The position numbers and the translations under genes are program-made. A stretch of 37,365 nucleotides of DNA from an uncultured Caryophanales bacterium (lineage in GTDB: Bacteria; Bacillota_I; Bacilli_A; RF39; UBA660), in assembly GCA_946629545.1 (NCBI GenBank), contig CAMOXZ010000003.1:1-37365 (forward strand). Reading direction: 5' to 3'. Below the pieces are notes generated by a model. That model was not told where the DNA came from. It made no database searches and saw only the letters and a program-made list of their open reading frames with translations. Below are positions 20,599-29,892 of this stretch, piece by piece. The stretch's first letter is position 1, and each line of letters begins with the position of its first letter.

Positions 20599-21627
20599 CT
20601 AATTTAAATCTAGACTAGTCTGTGTATTTTTATCGTTTTTTTCTATTCCTAGTACTTCATATGCTTTTTCAGTAACAATTCTACCACGACTAGTTCTTTT
20701 CATTAAACCAAGTTGAAGTAAATATGGTTCATACACATCTTCTATAGTAGTAACTTCTTCTCCAATAGTAGAACTAATAGCATCAATTCCTACTGGTCCA
20801 CCATTAAATTTATTAATAATTGCAAGTAATAATTCTCTATCTGTATTGTCTAGTCCAATCTTATCAACTTTTAATCTATCAAGAGCTTTATTAGCAATAT
20901 CCAAATTAATTACACCACTACCATCTACTAAAGCAAAATCTCTAACTCTTTTAAATAATCTATTTGCTATTCTTGGAGTACCTCTACTTCTTTTAGCTAA
21001 CTCAATAGCTGCATCTTCTTCTATTTCTACATCTAATACTCTTGCAGTTCTTTTAACTATCTCAGTTAATTCTTCTACTGTATAATATTCAAGTTTATTA
21101 ATAATACCAAATCTGTCTCTTAATGGAGATGATAAATCTCCTGCACGAGTTGTTGCACCTACTAAAGTAAATGGAGGTAAATTAATCTTTATGTTACGAC
21201 TATTACCTTCACTTCCTACTATTATATCTAAAGAAAAATCTTCCATAGCTGGATATAATATTTCTTCAATATATCTAGGCATTCTATGTATTTCATCAAT
21301 GAATAAAACATCTCCCGGTTCAAGAGTAGAAAGTATCGCAGCTAAGTCTCCTGCTTTTTCTATACTAGGACCACTTGCAGTCTTTATATTACTGCCTAAT
21401 TCATGAGCTATAATAAAAGCTAAAGTTGTTTTACCAAGTCCTGGAGGACCATATAATAAAACATGATCTAATGCTTCATCTCTCATCTTAGCAGCTTTAA
21501 CAAATACTCTTATATTTTCTTTAACATCAGTTTGTCCAATATATTCATCTAATGTCTCAGGTCTAATAGTATTATCTAATGTATCATCATCTACTACATC
21601 ATAATTTTTAATAATACTTTCTTCCAT
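20599..21627 (-). CDS. ruvB: Holliday junction branch migration ATPase RuvB
   Basis: [65 protein letters not shown]. Confidence 0.98.
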   Translation of the reverse strand: MEESIIKNYDVVDDDTLDNTIRPETLDEYIGQTDVKENIRVFVKAAKMRDEALDHVLLYGPPGLGKTTLAFIIAHELGSNIKTASGPSIEKAGDLAAILSTLEPGDVLFIDEIHRMPRYIEEILYPAMEDFSLDIIVGSEGNSRNIKINLPPFTLVGATTRAGDLSSPLRDRFGIINKLEYYTVEELTEIVKRTARVLDVEIEEDAAIELAKRSRGTPRIANRLFKRVRDFALVDGSGVINLDIANKALDRLKVDKIGLDNTDRELLLAIINKFNGGPVGIDAISSTIGEEVTTIEDVYEPYLLQLGLMKRTSRGRIVTEKAYEVLGIEKNDKNTQTSLDLN

Positions 21628-21636
21628 ATAACCCTC

Positions 21637-22191
21637 CTATTTTAATAATAATTTTAATGCTTCTTTTACTTGATCTTCAATTGATAAAGTATTATCAATC
21701 TTAACAATAACTGGATTAATTTCTTTATCCTTATATCCTAATCCAAGTAATACTTCTCTTAATTCACTTTCAGTTTCTGTAACAACACCAGTAGCTACAA
21801 CACCAAGTTTTCCTTTTAAATCAAGAATAATCTGTTTAGCAAGTTTATCTCCAATCTTAGGAAATTTCTTAATATAAAGTATATTTTCTCTTTCAATAGC
21901 ATCTTTAATTCCATCAATTGAACCTACAGCTAGTATAGGAAGAGCCATCTTACAACCAAGTCCTTTAACACTAATAAGTTTTAAGAATAAATCTTTTTCT
22001 TCAATACTCTTAAATCCATATAAATTATTACTATCTTCAGTAATTTGTTGATAGATATATACTTTACTTTCTTTATCTAATTCAAAAGAATATGGATTAG
22101 ATACATATACTAAATAACCTATTCCATTATTTTCAATTACTATACTATTACCCTTAATATCTGTAATAATTCCCTTTATATAATCAAACAT
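21637..22191 (-). CDS. ruvA: Holliday junction branch migration protein RuvA
   Basis: N-term FDYIKGIITDIKGNSIVIENNGIGYLV; KFPKIGDKLAKQIILDLKGKL; C-term ALLGLGYKDKEI-type domain. Confidence 0.96.
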   Translation of the reverse strand: MFDYIKGIITDIKGNSIVIENNGIGYLVYVSNPYSFELDKESKVYIYQQITEDSNNLYGFKSIEEKDLFLKLISVKGLGCKMALPILAVGSIDGIKDAIERENILYIKKFPKIGDKLAKQIILDLKGKLGVVATGVVTETESELREVLLGLGYKDKEINPVIVKIDNTLSIEDQVKEALKLLLK

Positions 22192-22199
22192 CTAATCAC

Positions 22200-24041
22200 C
22201 TATTTCTTATCTACTTTTAATTTATCAATTAACTCTTCACTATCAGTCTCATCATCTACTTGTTCTAATAAATCTTCTGTTCTTTCAAATTGTTTATCTT
22301 TTCTCTTCATCTTCTCTTCTTGCATTAATACGTTATATGCAACTTTACCAACTAATGTCTTAGGAAGTTCATCCCTAAATTCATATTCATATGGCCAAGA
22401 AAATCTAGCAAGATTCTTTTCTACTAAACCTTTAATAGAATCAAGTATAGCTTCTTTATCTTTAGCATCTCTTTTTAACACAATAAATGCTTTAGCCACA
22501 GTTACTTTATATGGATGAGGTATACCTATAACACAACTCATCTTAACACTAGGATGAGAATCAATAACATTCTCAATCATACCTGGATATACACAGTAAC
22601 CTGAAGTTATAATCATACGTTTTAATCTACCCTTAAAGTAAACAAATCCATCTTTATCCATAATTCCAGAGTCACCCGTATGTAACCAAATACGTCCATC
22701 TCTATGTTTCTTTAAAGTAGCTTTAGTTTCTTTCTTATTATTAATGTATCCTGCCATTACAGTAGGACCAGTAATAACAATCTCTCCTTCAGTACCATAA
22801 GGTACTTCTTTTTCTTTACCTTCTTCTACTATTTTATAATATGTATCTGGATAAGGTATTCCAATACTACCAGGTCTATAATTATTAAGTGGAGTAAAAC
22901 AACTAGCAGCACAACACTCAGTTAATCCATAACCTTCTCTTATAGTAGTAGGAGAATGGTGTTTCTTTAACCATTCATCAAATTTCTTTTTTAACTCTAT
23001 TGATAAAGAATCTCCTCCAGAAATAACACATGTTAAATAATCTAATCTCATGAATCTAAAATTCTTATTATTACAAATAGCTTCAAATAATGTAGGAACT
23101 CCTACTAATACGTTAGGTTCATATTTTTTAACTATCTTATCAAATGTCTTCGCATTAAATTGTGGAAGTAATATACTTGTACCTCCAAAATATTGAACAC
23201 AATGAATACATACACTTAAACCAAATCCATGGAATATTGGCATAATAGCAAGTACTTTATCTTTATCATGAAGACATGCTACATGTTCAAAATTCTGCAT
23301 AGCAGAAGCATTAAGATTTAAATTAGTAAGTTTAACTCCCTTAGGAGTACCTGTAGTACCACCAGAATAAAGGATAGCCGCTACATCTTTACCTTTAAAA
23401 TTATCATCCATTTCTTTTAGATAATCTCTACCTAATCTAAGAAAACTACCCCAACTAATCTTCATACTATTAAGTTCATTATAATCTTCATTTAAATAAT
23501 TAATTGGATTTAATTTAGTCAATGTCTTAGTAACATTAGTAGCTGCATATAATGATTTCATCACTGGAGGCATAGACTCTCCTACACCAACACTAATTAC
23601 TTTCTTAACCTTAGTACTTTTAATAATCTTTTCTACTTTAGGTATAGTAAAATCAATAGTAATTAAATAACTACTTTTACTAATATTTAAATAATGTTTA
23701 ATTTCATTTTCAGCACTTAATGGATGTATCATAGAAGCAATTGCCCCTATCTTATTACATGCATAAAAAGATATTATAGCTTCAGGAGTATTAGGCATAC
23801 ATATACTAACTACATCTTTATATTTAACACCTAATGCTTTTAAACTTCTAGCTACTTCATCTATTTGTTTTAAAAATTCATGATAAGTCTTTTTATTACC
23901 ATAGTAATTATAACTAATATTATTTAAATGCTTACTAGCAGTATATTCTATTAATTTGTATGCAGAAAAATCTGGATACTCTAAATGTTGTTTCTCATCA
24001 CCATAATACTTTAACCAAGGAGCTCTTATGCTTCTACTCAT
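22200..24041 (-). CDS. AMP-binding long-chain fatty acid-CoA ligase family protein
   Basis: AAILYSGGTTGTPKGVKLTNLN, EGYGLTECCAASC, GRIWLHTGDSGIMDKDGFVYFKGRLKRMI; SD AGGTGAT supports the start at 24041. Confidence 0.9.
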   Translation of the reverse strand: MSRSIRAPWLKYYGDEKQHLEYPDFSAYKLIEYTASKHLNNISYNYYGNKKTYHEFLKQIDEVARSLKALGVKYKDVVSICMPNTPEAIISFYACNKIGAIASMIHPLSAENEIKHYLNISKSSYLITIDFTIPKVEKIIKSTKVKKVISVGVGESMPPVMKSLYAATNVTKTLTKLNPINYLNEDYNELNSMKISWGSFLRLGRDYLKEMDDNFKGKDVAAILYSGGTTGTPKGVKLTNLNLNASAMQNFEHVACLHDKDKVLAIMPIFHGFGLSVCIHCVQYFGGTSILLPQFNAKTFDKIVKKYEPNVLVGVPTLFEAICNNKNFRFMRLDYLTCVISGGDSLSIELKKKFDEWLKKHHSPTTIREGYGLTECCAASCFTPLNNYRPGSIGIPYPDTYYKIVEEGKEKEVPYGTEGEIVITGPTVMAGYINNKKETKATLKKHRDGRIWLHTGDSGIMDKDGFVYFKGRLKRMIITSGYCVYPGMIENVIDSHPSVKMSCVIGIPHPYKVTVAKAFIVLKRDAKDKEAILDSIKGLVEKNLARFSWPYEYEFRDELPKTLVGKVAYNVLMQEEKMKRKDKQFERTEDLLEQVDDETDSEELIDKLKVDKK

Positions 24042-24096
24042 AACTATCACCTAATACCATTTTATCATTTATTAACATAAAAATCTATATATTAAA

Positions 24097-24123
24097 CTTA
24101 TGGTCAAAAAAATTTACCATAAG
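24097..24123 (-). terminator. hairpin downstream of the ORF6N gene (weak terminator candidate)
   Basis: CTTATGGT/ACCATAAG dyad with 11-nt AT loop, only a short T tract after it. Confidence 0.4.
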
Positions 24124-24127
24124 CTAA

Positions 24128-25006
24128 TTATTTATCTATTATACTTTTTATAAAATTTTCTAAATTACTTTTTAGAAAACCTTTTTCTTGTAAAACTATT
24201 GAAAATACTTTTTTACCAAGATAATTAATAGATGTTCCAATATGATAAACTAAATTCCTATCCAAAATAACAAACCTATCATGAAATTTATTATTTTTAA
24301 AAACTCTTAATTTATTATTATATTGTTTATTAAATTTATTAATTTGTTTTTCAGTTAAATCCGATTTATTACTAGTAATCAATATAATTTTAGAATTAAT
24401 ATCCTTTATTAATTCTAAAACATCTAAACTAGCATAAGGATCCATTATTATTAATTCATTTTTTGCTTCCTTCAATATGCTATGTAAATAATAATATGCA
24501 TCATATACTGTACCAGATAAGAATAATCTTTCTTTTCTATTAAACTGTTCAAATAATTTGTTAATTTTTTCATCATGTTCAATTATCTTATTATTAATAT
24601 TATCTAGTGTTTGATAAATATCACTATTACTAGATAAATAATGTCTCATGGCCACAAAATTTCTCATAATTCTAACACTTATATCAGCAGCCACCTCAGT
24701 GTGAATAACAGAAGCAAGCATAGCAACGCCTTGCTCTGTAAAGACATGAGGCATATACTTTAGATTTTGACCTCTTTTTACATTCAAGGTTCCAATTTGG
24801 AACCTTGAACATTCCATAGGAGTTAATTGAAAATAAAAATCTTCAGGAAATCTTTCTACATTTCTCTTAACAGCTTTATTAATATCTTTTGTACCATTCT
24901 TGCATTCATAAAACTCTGCCAAATCGCTATCAAACATAACCTGTATTCCCCTAATTTCATAAATTTTATTTTGTATATTTTCATCACTTATTAAGAATTC
25001 TTTCAT
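24128..25006 (-). CDS. ORF6N-domain protein with C-terminal phospholipase D-like domain
   Basis: N-term IYEIRGIQVMFDSDLAEFYECKNGTKDINKAVKRNVERFPEDFYFQLT...FTEQGVAMLASVIHTEVAADISVRIMRNFVAMRHYL; C-term IIMDPYASLDVLELI and FHDRFVILDRNLVYHIGTSIN (HxRx4Dx7GTSxN variant of HKD). Confidence 0.88.
   Translation of the reverse strand: MKEFLISDENIQNKIYEIRGIQVMFDSDLAEFYECKNGTKDINKAVKRNVERFPEDFYFQLTPMECSRFQIGTLNVKRGQNLKYMPHVFTEQGVAMLASVIHTEVAADISVRIMRNFVAMRHYLSSNSDIYQTLDNINNKIIEHDEKINKLFEQFNRKERLFLSGTVYDAYYYLHSILKEAKNELIIMDPYASLDVLELIKDINSKIILITSNKSDLTEKQINKFNKQYNNKLRVFKNNKFHDRFVILDRNLVYHIGTSINYLGKKVFSIVLQEKGFLKSNLENFIKSIIDK
24783..24809. repeat. perfect 13-bp inverted repeat, 1-nt centre, inside the ORF6N CDS
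   Basis: TTCAAGGTTCCAA-T-TTGGAACCTTGAA read directly. Confidence 0.95.
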
Positions 25007-25021
25007 ATATTCAACCTCCCA

Positions 25022-25060
25022 TTAAATTCTATAACATAAATATTTTTCTAAATCTTTCAT
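25022..25060 (-). CDS. possible 12-aa leader ORF upstream of the ORF6N gene
   Basis: ATGAAAGATTTAGAAAAATATTTATGTTATAGAATTTAA = MKDLEKYLCYRI*, with GGGGGTG about 10 nt upstream. Confidence 0.3.
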   Translation of the reverse strand: MKDLEKYLCYRI

Positions 25061-25085
25061 GTCATATGTGCACCCCCATAATACA

Positions 25086-25114
25086 TATATAACATACATT
25101 TGTTCGTATGTCAA
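25086..25114 (-). promoter_or_regulatory. promoter of the ORF6N gene with dyad operator in the spacer
   Basis: Minus strand TTGACA - TACGAACAAATGTATGT (17) - TATATA; dyad ACATAC-N8-GTATGT overlaps -35/spacer. Confidence 0.65.
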
Positions 25115-25122
25115 ATATTAAA

Positions 25123-25145
25123 AAAAGAAGAATTAATCTTCTTTT
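25123..25145 (-). terminator. Rho-independent terminator of yebC
   Basis: AAAAGAAGA-TTAAT-TCTTCTTTT followed by T's on minus strand; contains the yebC stop. Confidence 0.7.
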
Positions 25146-25855
25146 AAATTATAATATACATCTTGTACATCATCTAAATCTTCTAATGTATCAACAAGAT
25201 TCATTACCTTTTCAGCTGCTTCTCCTTCTAAAGAAACTTCCATATTAGGAACATAAGTCAATTCACATTGTAGGAATTCAGCTACTCCATTAGATTCTAA
25301 TGCATCTCTAACACTAGTAAAGCTGTTTTGATTAGTTGTTATTACATAAGTATCTTCAACTTTTTCAAAATCATCTGCTCCTGCGTCTAATGCTACCATC
25401 ATCATAGTATCTTCATCATATTCACTAGGTATTACAATACTACCTTTTCTTTCAAACATATAACTAACTGAACCATCAGTTCCTAAGTTACCACCAGCTT
25501 TAGTAAAACTACTTCTTACCATTGAAGCTGTTCTATTTCTATTATCAGTTAAGCAATCAACCATGAATGCTACACCATTTGGTCCATATCCTTCATATCT
25601 TACTGATTCAAAGTTAGCACCATCAGCACCACCTGTTGCTTTTTCAATTGCTTTTTGAATATTATCTTTTGGCATGTTTTGAGCTTTAGCTTTATCAACT
25701 GCCAATCTTAATGCTGCATTTTGAGAAGGATCAGGACTTCCTCCCTTTGCTGCCACCATAATTTCTTTTGCTAATTTTTGAAATACTTTACCACGAGCTT
25801 GATCTAATAATCCTTTTTTTCTATGAATTGTAGCCCATTTAGAATGTCCACTCAT
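25133..25855 (-). CDS. yebC: YebC/PmpR family transcription/translation factor
   Basis: MSGHSKWATIHRKKGLLDQARGKVFQKLAKEIMVAAKGGSPDP; SD GGAGGT supports the start at 25855 (track start 25915 too long). Confidence 0.97.
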   Translation of the reverse strand: MSGHSKWATIHRKKGLLDQARGKVFQKLAKEIMVAAKGGSPDPSQNAALRLAVDKAKAQNMPKDNIQKAIEKATGGADGANFESVRYEGYGPNGVAFMVDCLTDNRNRTASMVRSSFTKAGGNLGTDGSVSYMFERKGSIVIPSEYDEDTMMMVALDAGADDFEKVEDTYVITTNQNSFTSVRDALESNGVAEFLQCELTYVPNMEVSLEGEAAEKVMNLVDTLEDLDDVQDVYYNLKED

Positions 25856-25916
25856 CTTATTACCTCCTCTTTCCATAGATATTATACAACAATAATTAAA
25901 AAAAAGAAAATACAAA

Positions 25917-27830
25917 TTATTTTCTTTTTATAAATACTAATTGATTATCCTTCTCAGCATCTAATCTCTTAGAATAATATTTTTTATTTAATAATATTTC
26001 TTTATATAAATCTTTTACTTTTTTATCTTTAACTTTACTCTTCTCTACTTGTTTTAAATAAGTATCTCCTTGTTTCATATCACCTAAGTAATAACAATCT
26101 CTAGCATATAGTAATTTAACATAATTAGTATCTTCTTCACTAAATCCTAACTTACCACAAGCATCAATTAATGAAATTTCACCTTCTTGAGTTAAACCAA
26201 TTAAATCATTTAAAAGAGTTTCATCTAAAGTAACATTTTTATTATCAGCATTAAATTCCTCTGCTTTAACTTCAACTCTTGGCTTTAAATTATCTCTATC
26301 ATCAGGATGTTCTATTTCATAAATTAAATCACTATAATCAAGATTACCACCAGATTCTTTACTTAAAATATTAGCTATTTTTAAATAATCTAAAGCTTCA
26401 TTTCTTCTATGCATACGTAGTAAAGTCAAACCATACATACCATAAGTAAAATCTCTAGGTCTTCCTAATTTTAATAATAATTCATATTGTTTAGCAGCTT
26501 CTTCATATTTACCTTTATAATATAAACTTTTTGCTTCTTTAATAACATCTAATTTATCTACATGTTCTTTTATAAAAGGATGATATCTTAAAACTATTCT
26601 TCTTTCAGGTTCTTGTCCTATACTAAATGCAGCTATATCGTTATATTTAGATGCAATTTTTTGAACTAAATCTCTTTTTTCTTTTGGCATAGGTTCTAAT
26701 AAGAATGCACTTCTACCAGAATGTAACTCTTCTATTTTAGACATAAGAGATTGTTTTTCTGTTTCACTTAAACTAACAATTCCTGATTTTTTAACTTCAT
26801 ATTTTTTTCTCATTTCACTAACTGCATCAATTAATGGTTGAATATTTGATTTCTTATTATCAATTAAACTAATCAATTTCTTTAACATAAGATGTAAATA
26901 ACTATCTTTTTCTATATTATGATCTTCAATATGTTGTTCTAAAAAATGAAGTGCTTGCTCATAATTATAATTATCAATAGCATCAAAAGTATCATATCCT
27001 TCACCTTTTACTTCAGGTATTTCATCAGTATTCTTTATTGATAAATATTGATTAACTAACTTTAATAAATATTGATCAGTTGTAGATAAGAATCTATGTT
27101 TATCTTCTTCTTCTAATAAATTTTTTAATTCTTCAAATTCATCTTGTTTTAAAAGTAAATAACTATTTTTATGTAAAAGCCTACTCTTAAATAACCATTT
27201 TAATATAAATTCTTTTTCTACTTTATTTTCAAAACTCATTTCATCTGCAGGTACATTCCCAAATCTTGCATCAAGCATACCATTAACTCTAAAATATGAT
27301 TTTGCATATACATTTTTTCTAAAATTATTCAATTCTTTAGACTCGTCATCTTTTTCTTCTAATAAAATATCATCTATTTTTATATTATCAAAACTATCTT
27401 TAAATTCGTTAGGTAAATCATATAAATTACCTAGTAAATATAAATAATAATTAGCATCAGCTTCATGACCATTCTTTTTCATATAATCACTAACAACACT
27501 AAAATGCTTAAATATATATTGTTCTTTAGCTTTTAATAAATTACGATAAAATAATTGATAATTAGCATTAAAATTATTACGATCAATTGAATATGCACAA
27601 ATAAATATTTCATTAGCAGTTTTATAATCTTTATTTGCTAATAATTCTCTTCCATAATAAACTAAATCATCAACGCTACCTACTGTATATTCTTCATTAT
27701 CAACAGTAGTAAGAATACCAGTTTCTAAAAAGTTTTCAATAAGTGAATCTGGTACACCACAATCAACTAAACCACTATAACTGATTCTTCTTTGTGTTCT
27801 TAAAATACTAAATACTCTACTTAAATCCAT
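25917..27830 (-). CDS. hypothetical protein with TPR-like repeats
   Basis: 637 aa; ELLANKDYKTANEIFICAYSIDRNNFNANYQLFY and AKSLYYKGKYEEAAKQYELLLKLGRPRDFTYGMYGLTLLRMHRRNEALDYLKIA. Confidence 0.75.
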   Translation of the reverse strand: MDLSRVFSILRTQRRISYSGLVDCGVPDSLIENFLETGILTTVDNEEYTVGSVDDLVYYGRELLANKDYKTANEIFICAYSIDRNNFNANYQLFYRNLLKAKEQYIFKHFSVVSDYMKKNGHEADANYYLYLLGNLYDLPNEFKDSFDNIKIDDILLEEKDDESKELNNFRKNVYAKSYFRVNGMLDARFGNVPADEMSFENKVEKEFILKWLFKSRLLHKNSYLLLKQDEFEELKNLLEEEDKHRFLSTTDQYLLKLVNQYLSIKNTDEIPEVKGEGYDTFDAIDNYNYEQALHFLEQHIEDHNIEKDSYLHLMLKKLISLIDNKKSNIQPLIDAVSEMRKKYEVKKSGIVSLSETEKQSLMSKIEELHSGRSAFLLEPMPKEKRDLVQKIASKYNDIAAFSIGQEPERRIVLRYHPFIKEHVDKLDVIKEAKSLYYKGKYEEAAKQYELLLKLGRPRDFTYGMYGLTLLRMHRRNEALDYLKIANILSKESGGNLDYSDLIYEIEHPDDRDNLKPRVEVKAEEFNADNKNVTLDETLLNDLIGLTQEGEISLIDACGKLGFSEEDTNYVKLLYARDCYYLGDMKQGDTYLKQVEKSKVKDKKVKDLYKEILLNKKYYSKRLDAEKDNQLVFIKRK

Positions 27831-27838
27831 ATGTACAC

Positions 27839-28549
27839 CTACCCTCTATCATTATATATAATTGGATAATTATTTCCAATTTCTTTTAAATACTTAACTT
27901 TTAATTTACCCATATTATTTTCATCTACAATTTTTCTTGTATTTTCAATAAAACTAAATGGCCAATCTAAATCTTCATTATACTGATCAAATAATTCCAA
28001 ATTATTATGACTGTCACATAAAACAATCATAAAATCTTTATTATGTCTTACAGCAGATTTTACTATAATTGAACTAGCACCACATGGTAATAATCCAATC
28101 AAAAGATCTGCACTACTAACATTATTCATCGAAGAAAACCTTCTTTTAATTAATTTCATATTAGAAAGTTTATCTTTAATATATAATCTCGGATCATAAA
28201 CTGTAATAGTACCTAATTCTTGCATAGAAGCTATTCTTTTAGCAAGACGAGGTATATTACCACCACCTATTTCAATAACACTTTTATTCTTTATATCAAA
28301 TGTTTCATTAACAAATTTACTAAACGCTTTATAGGGATTTAATGAATCTGGTAATATACCCAATTCATCATATAGTTGAAGAGTAATATAATTATGCATA
28401 CCACATTCAAAATATTCATTATCAAGCGCTTTTAAAACTTGCCATTTTTCCATGGAATTAAAAGCTTCTTCATTATCTCTTAAATAGTCAATAATCATTC
28501 CTATTCTTTCAACTTTTTTATTAACCTTATCCCCTGCAAGTATCATCAT
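27839..28549 (-). CDS. Rossmann-fold, SAM-methyltransferase-like protein of unknown function
   Basis: NKSVIEIGGGNIPRLAKRIASMQELGTITVYDPRLY motif I/II-like; SD AAGGAGA supports the start at 28549. Confidence 0.6.
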   Translation of the reverse strand: MMILAGDKVNKKVERIGMIIDYLRDNEEAFNSMEKWQVLKALDNEYFECGMHNYITLQLYDELGILPDSLNPYKAFSKFVNETFDIKNKSVIEIGGGNIPRLAKRIASMQELGTITVYDPRLYIKDKLSNMKLIKRRFSSMNNVSSADLLIGLLPCGASSIIVKSAVRHNKDFMIVLCDSHNNLELFDQYNEDLDWPFSFIENTRKIVDENNMGKLKVKYLKEIGNNYPIIYNDRG

Positions 28550-28582
28550 TAAGTCTCCTTTTATGAAAATTATTATAAAAGA

Positions 28583-28606
28583 AAAACCTTTAAAAGTAAA
28601 GGTTTT
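28583..28606 (-). terminator. Rho-independent terminator of obgE
   Basis: AAAACCTTTA-CTTT-TAAAGGTTTT then TCTTTT on minus strand; overlaps the obgE stop. Confidence 0.75.
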
Positions 28607-29876
28607 AATCTTTATAATCAAAATAGAAATCTAGTATTCTAACTTGGTCTCCTTCTTCAGCACCTAGTTCTCTTAATTTATCATCTATTCCCATTCTTCT
28701 AAGTTTTTTAGCAAATCTATAAATAGCTTCTTCACTAGAAAACTTAGTCATTTTAAATATACGTTCAATTTCCTTACCACTTATTACCCATACATCATCT
28801 TCTTTAGTAATAGTAAATGGTTCTTCTTTCTTGAATTTATATAATACATGACTCTCAATTTGACTATCATCATATAATGGATTATTAGGTAATTCTTCTA
28901 ACATATTAGCAAGTTCATCTACTACCAATTGTAATCCTTGATTCATAGCTGCACTTACTTCAAATATTTTTAAATGACATTTCTTTTTAAACTCTTCTAA
29001 GTTTTCTTTAGCTCCATCTAAATCCATTTTATTAGCTACAACAATCATTGGTTTTTTAATTAATTTTTCATTGAAAGCTTCAAGCTCTTTATTAATCATA
29101 ATAAAGTCTTCATAAGGGTCTCTTCCTTCAGAACCAGCCATATCCACTACATGAGCTATAACTTTAGTTCTTTCAATATGTCTTAAGAATTTATCTCCAA
29201 GTCCTTCACCATTAGAAGCACCTTCTATTAATCCAGGTAAATCTGCCATTACGAAACTTCTTCCATCACTACTTCTAACTACCCCTAGATTAGGATTTAA
29301 TGTAGTAAAGTGATATGCAGCTATTTTAGGTTTAGACTTCGAAACACAACTTATTATAGTACTTTTACCTACACTAGGTAATCCAACAAGTCCTACATCA
29401 GCTAACATTTTAACTTCTACTTTTAAGGTCTTGTGTTCTCCTTCTTCTCCATTTTCAGAGAAGTTTGGAGCTGTATTAGTTTGAGTCTTAAATGCAGTGT
29501 TACCACGTCCACCACGTCCACCTTTAGCAATAATTTCTTCTTGATCTTTATGAGATAAATCTGCAATTATAAATCCTGTATCTAAATCAGTAACTACTGT
29601 TCCTAGTGGTACCTTCACTACTAAAGCATCTGCACCTTTACCATGTTGATTCTTACCTCTACCATTTTCCCCATTTGGAGCTTTTAATGTTTTTTGATAT
29701 CTTAAATCAAGTAATGTAGTAAGCCCTTCATCTACTTTAAAAATGATATCTCCACCATGGCCGCCATTACCTCCGTAAGGTCCACCCATTTCTACGAACT
29801 TCTCACGGCGAAAAGCAGTGCAACCATCTCCACCTTTTCCAGCTTCTACTTTAATTTCTACCTCATCGACAAACAT
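28605..29876 (-). CDS. obgE: GTPase Obg/CgtA
   Basis: Gly-rich N-domain VEIKVEAGKGGDGCTAFRREKFVEMGGPYGGNGGHGGD; GLVGLPSVGKST; DLPGLIEGAS; C-terminal OCT-like domain. Confidence 0.98.
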   Translation of the reverse strand: MFVDEVEIKVEAGKGGDGCTAFRREKFVEMGGPYGGNGGHGGDIIFKVDEGLTTLLDLRYQKTLKAPNGENGRGKNQHGKGADALVVKVPLGTVVTDLDTGFIIADLSHKDQEEIIAKGGRGGRGNTAFKTQTNTAPNFSENGEEGEHKTLKVEVKMLADVGLVGLPSVGKSTIISCVSKSKPKIAAYHFTTLNPNLGVVRSSDGRSFVMADLPGLIEGASNGEGLGDKFLRHIERTKVIAHVVDMAGSEGRDPYEDFIMINKELEAFNEKLIKKPMIVVANKMDLDGAKENLEEFKKKCHLKIFEVSAAMNQGLQLVVDELANMLEELPNNPLYDDSQIESHVLYKFKKEEPFTITKEDDVWVISGKEIERIFKMTKFSSEEAIYRFAKKLRRMGIDDKLRELGAEEGDQVRILDFYFDYKD

Positions 29877-29892
29877 GGTCACACCTCCTTTT

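Noticed and set aside
20846-21406. Two plus-strand ORFs (79 and 71 aa)
   Set aside because: Antisense to conserved ruvB sequence; no independent coding evidence.
24051-25132. Complete mobile element or prophage around the ORF6N gene
   Set aside because: No integrase, transposase, terminal repeats, target-site duplication or tRNA att site seen; only the single ORF6N gene looks phage-related.
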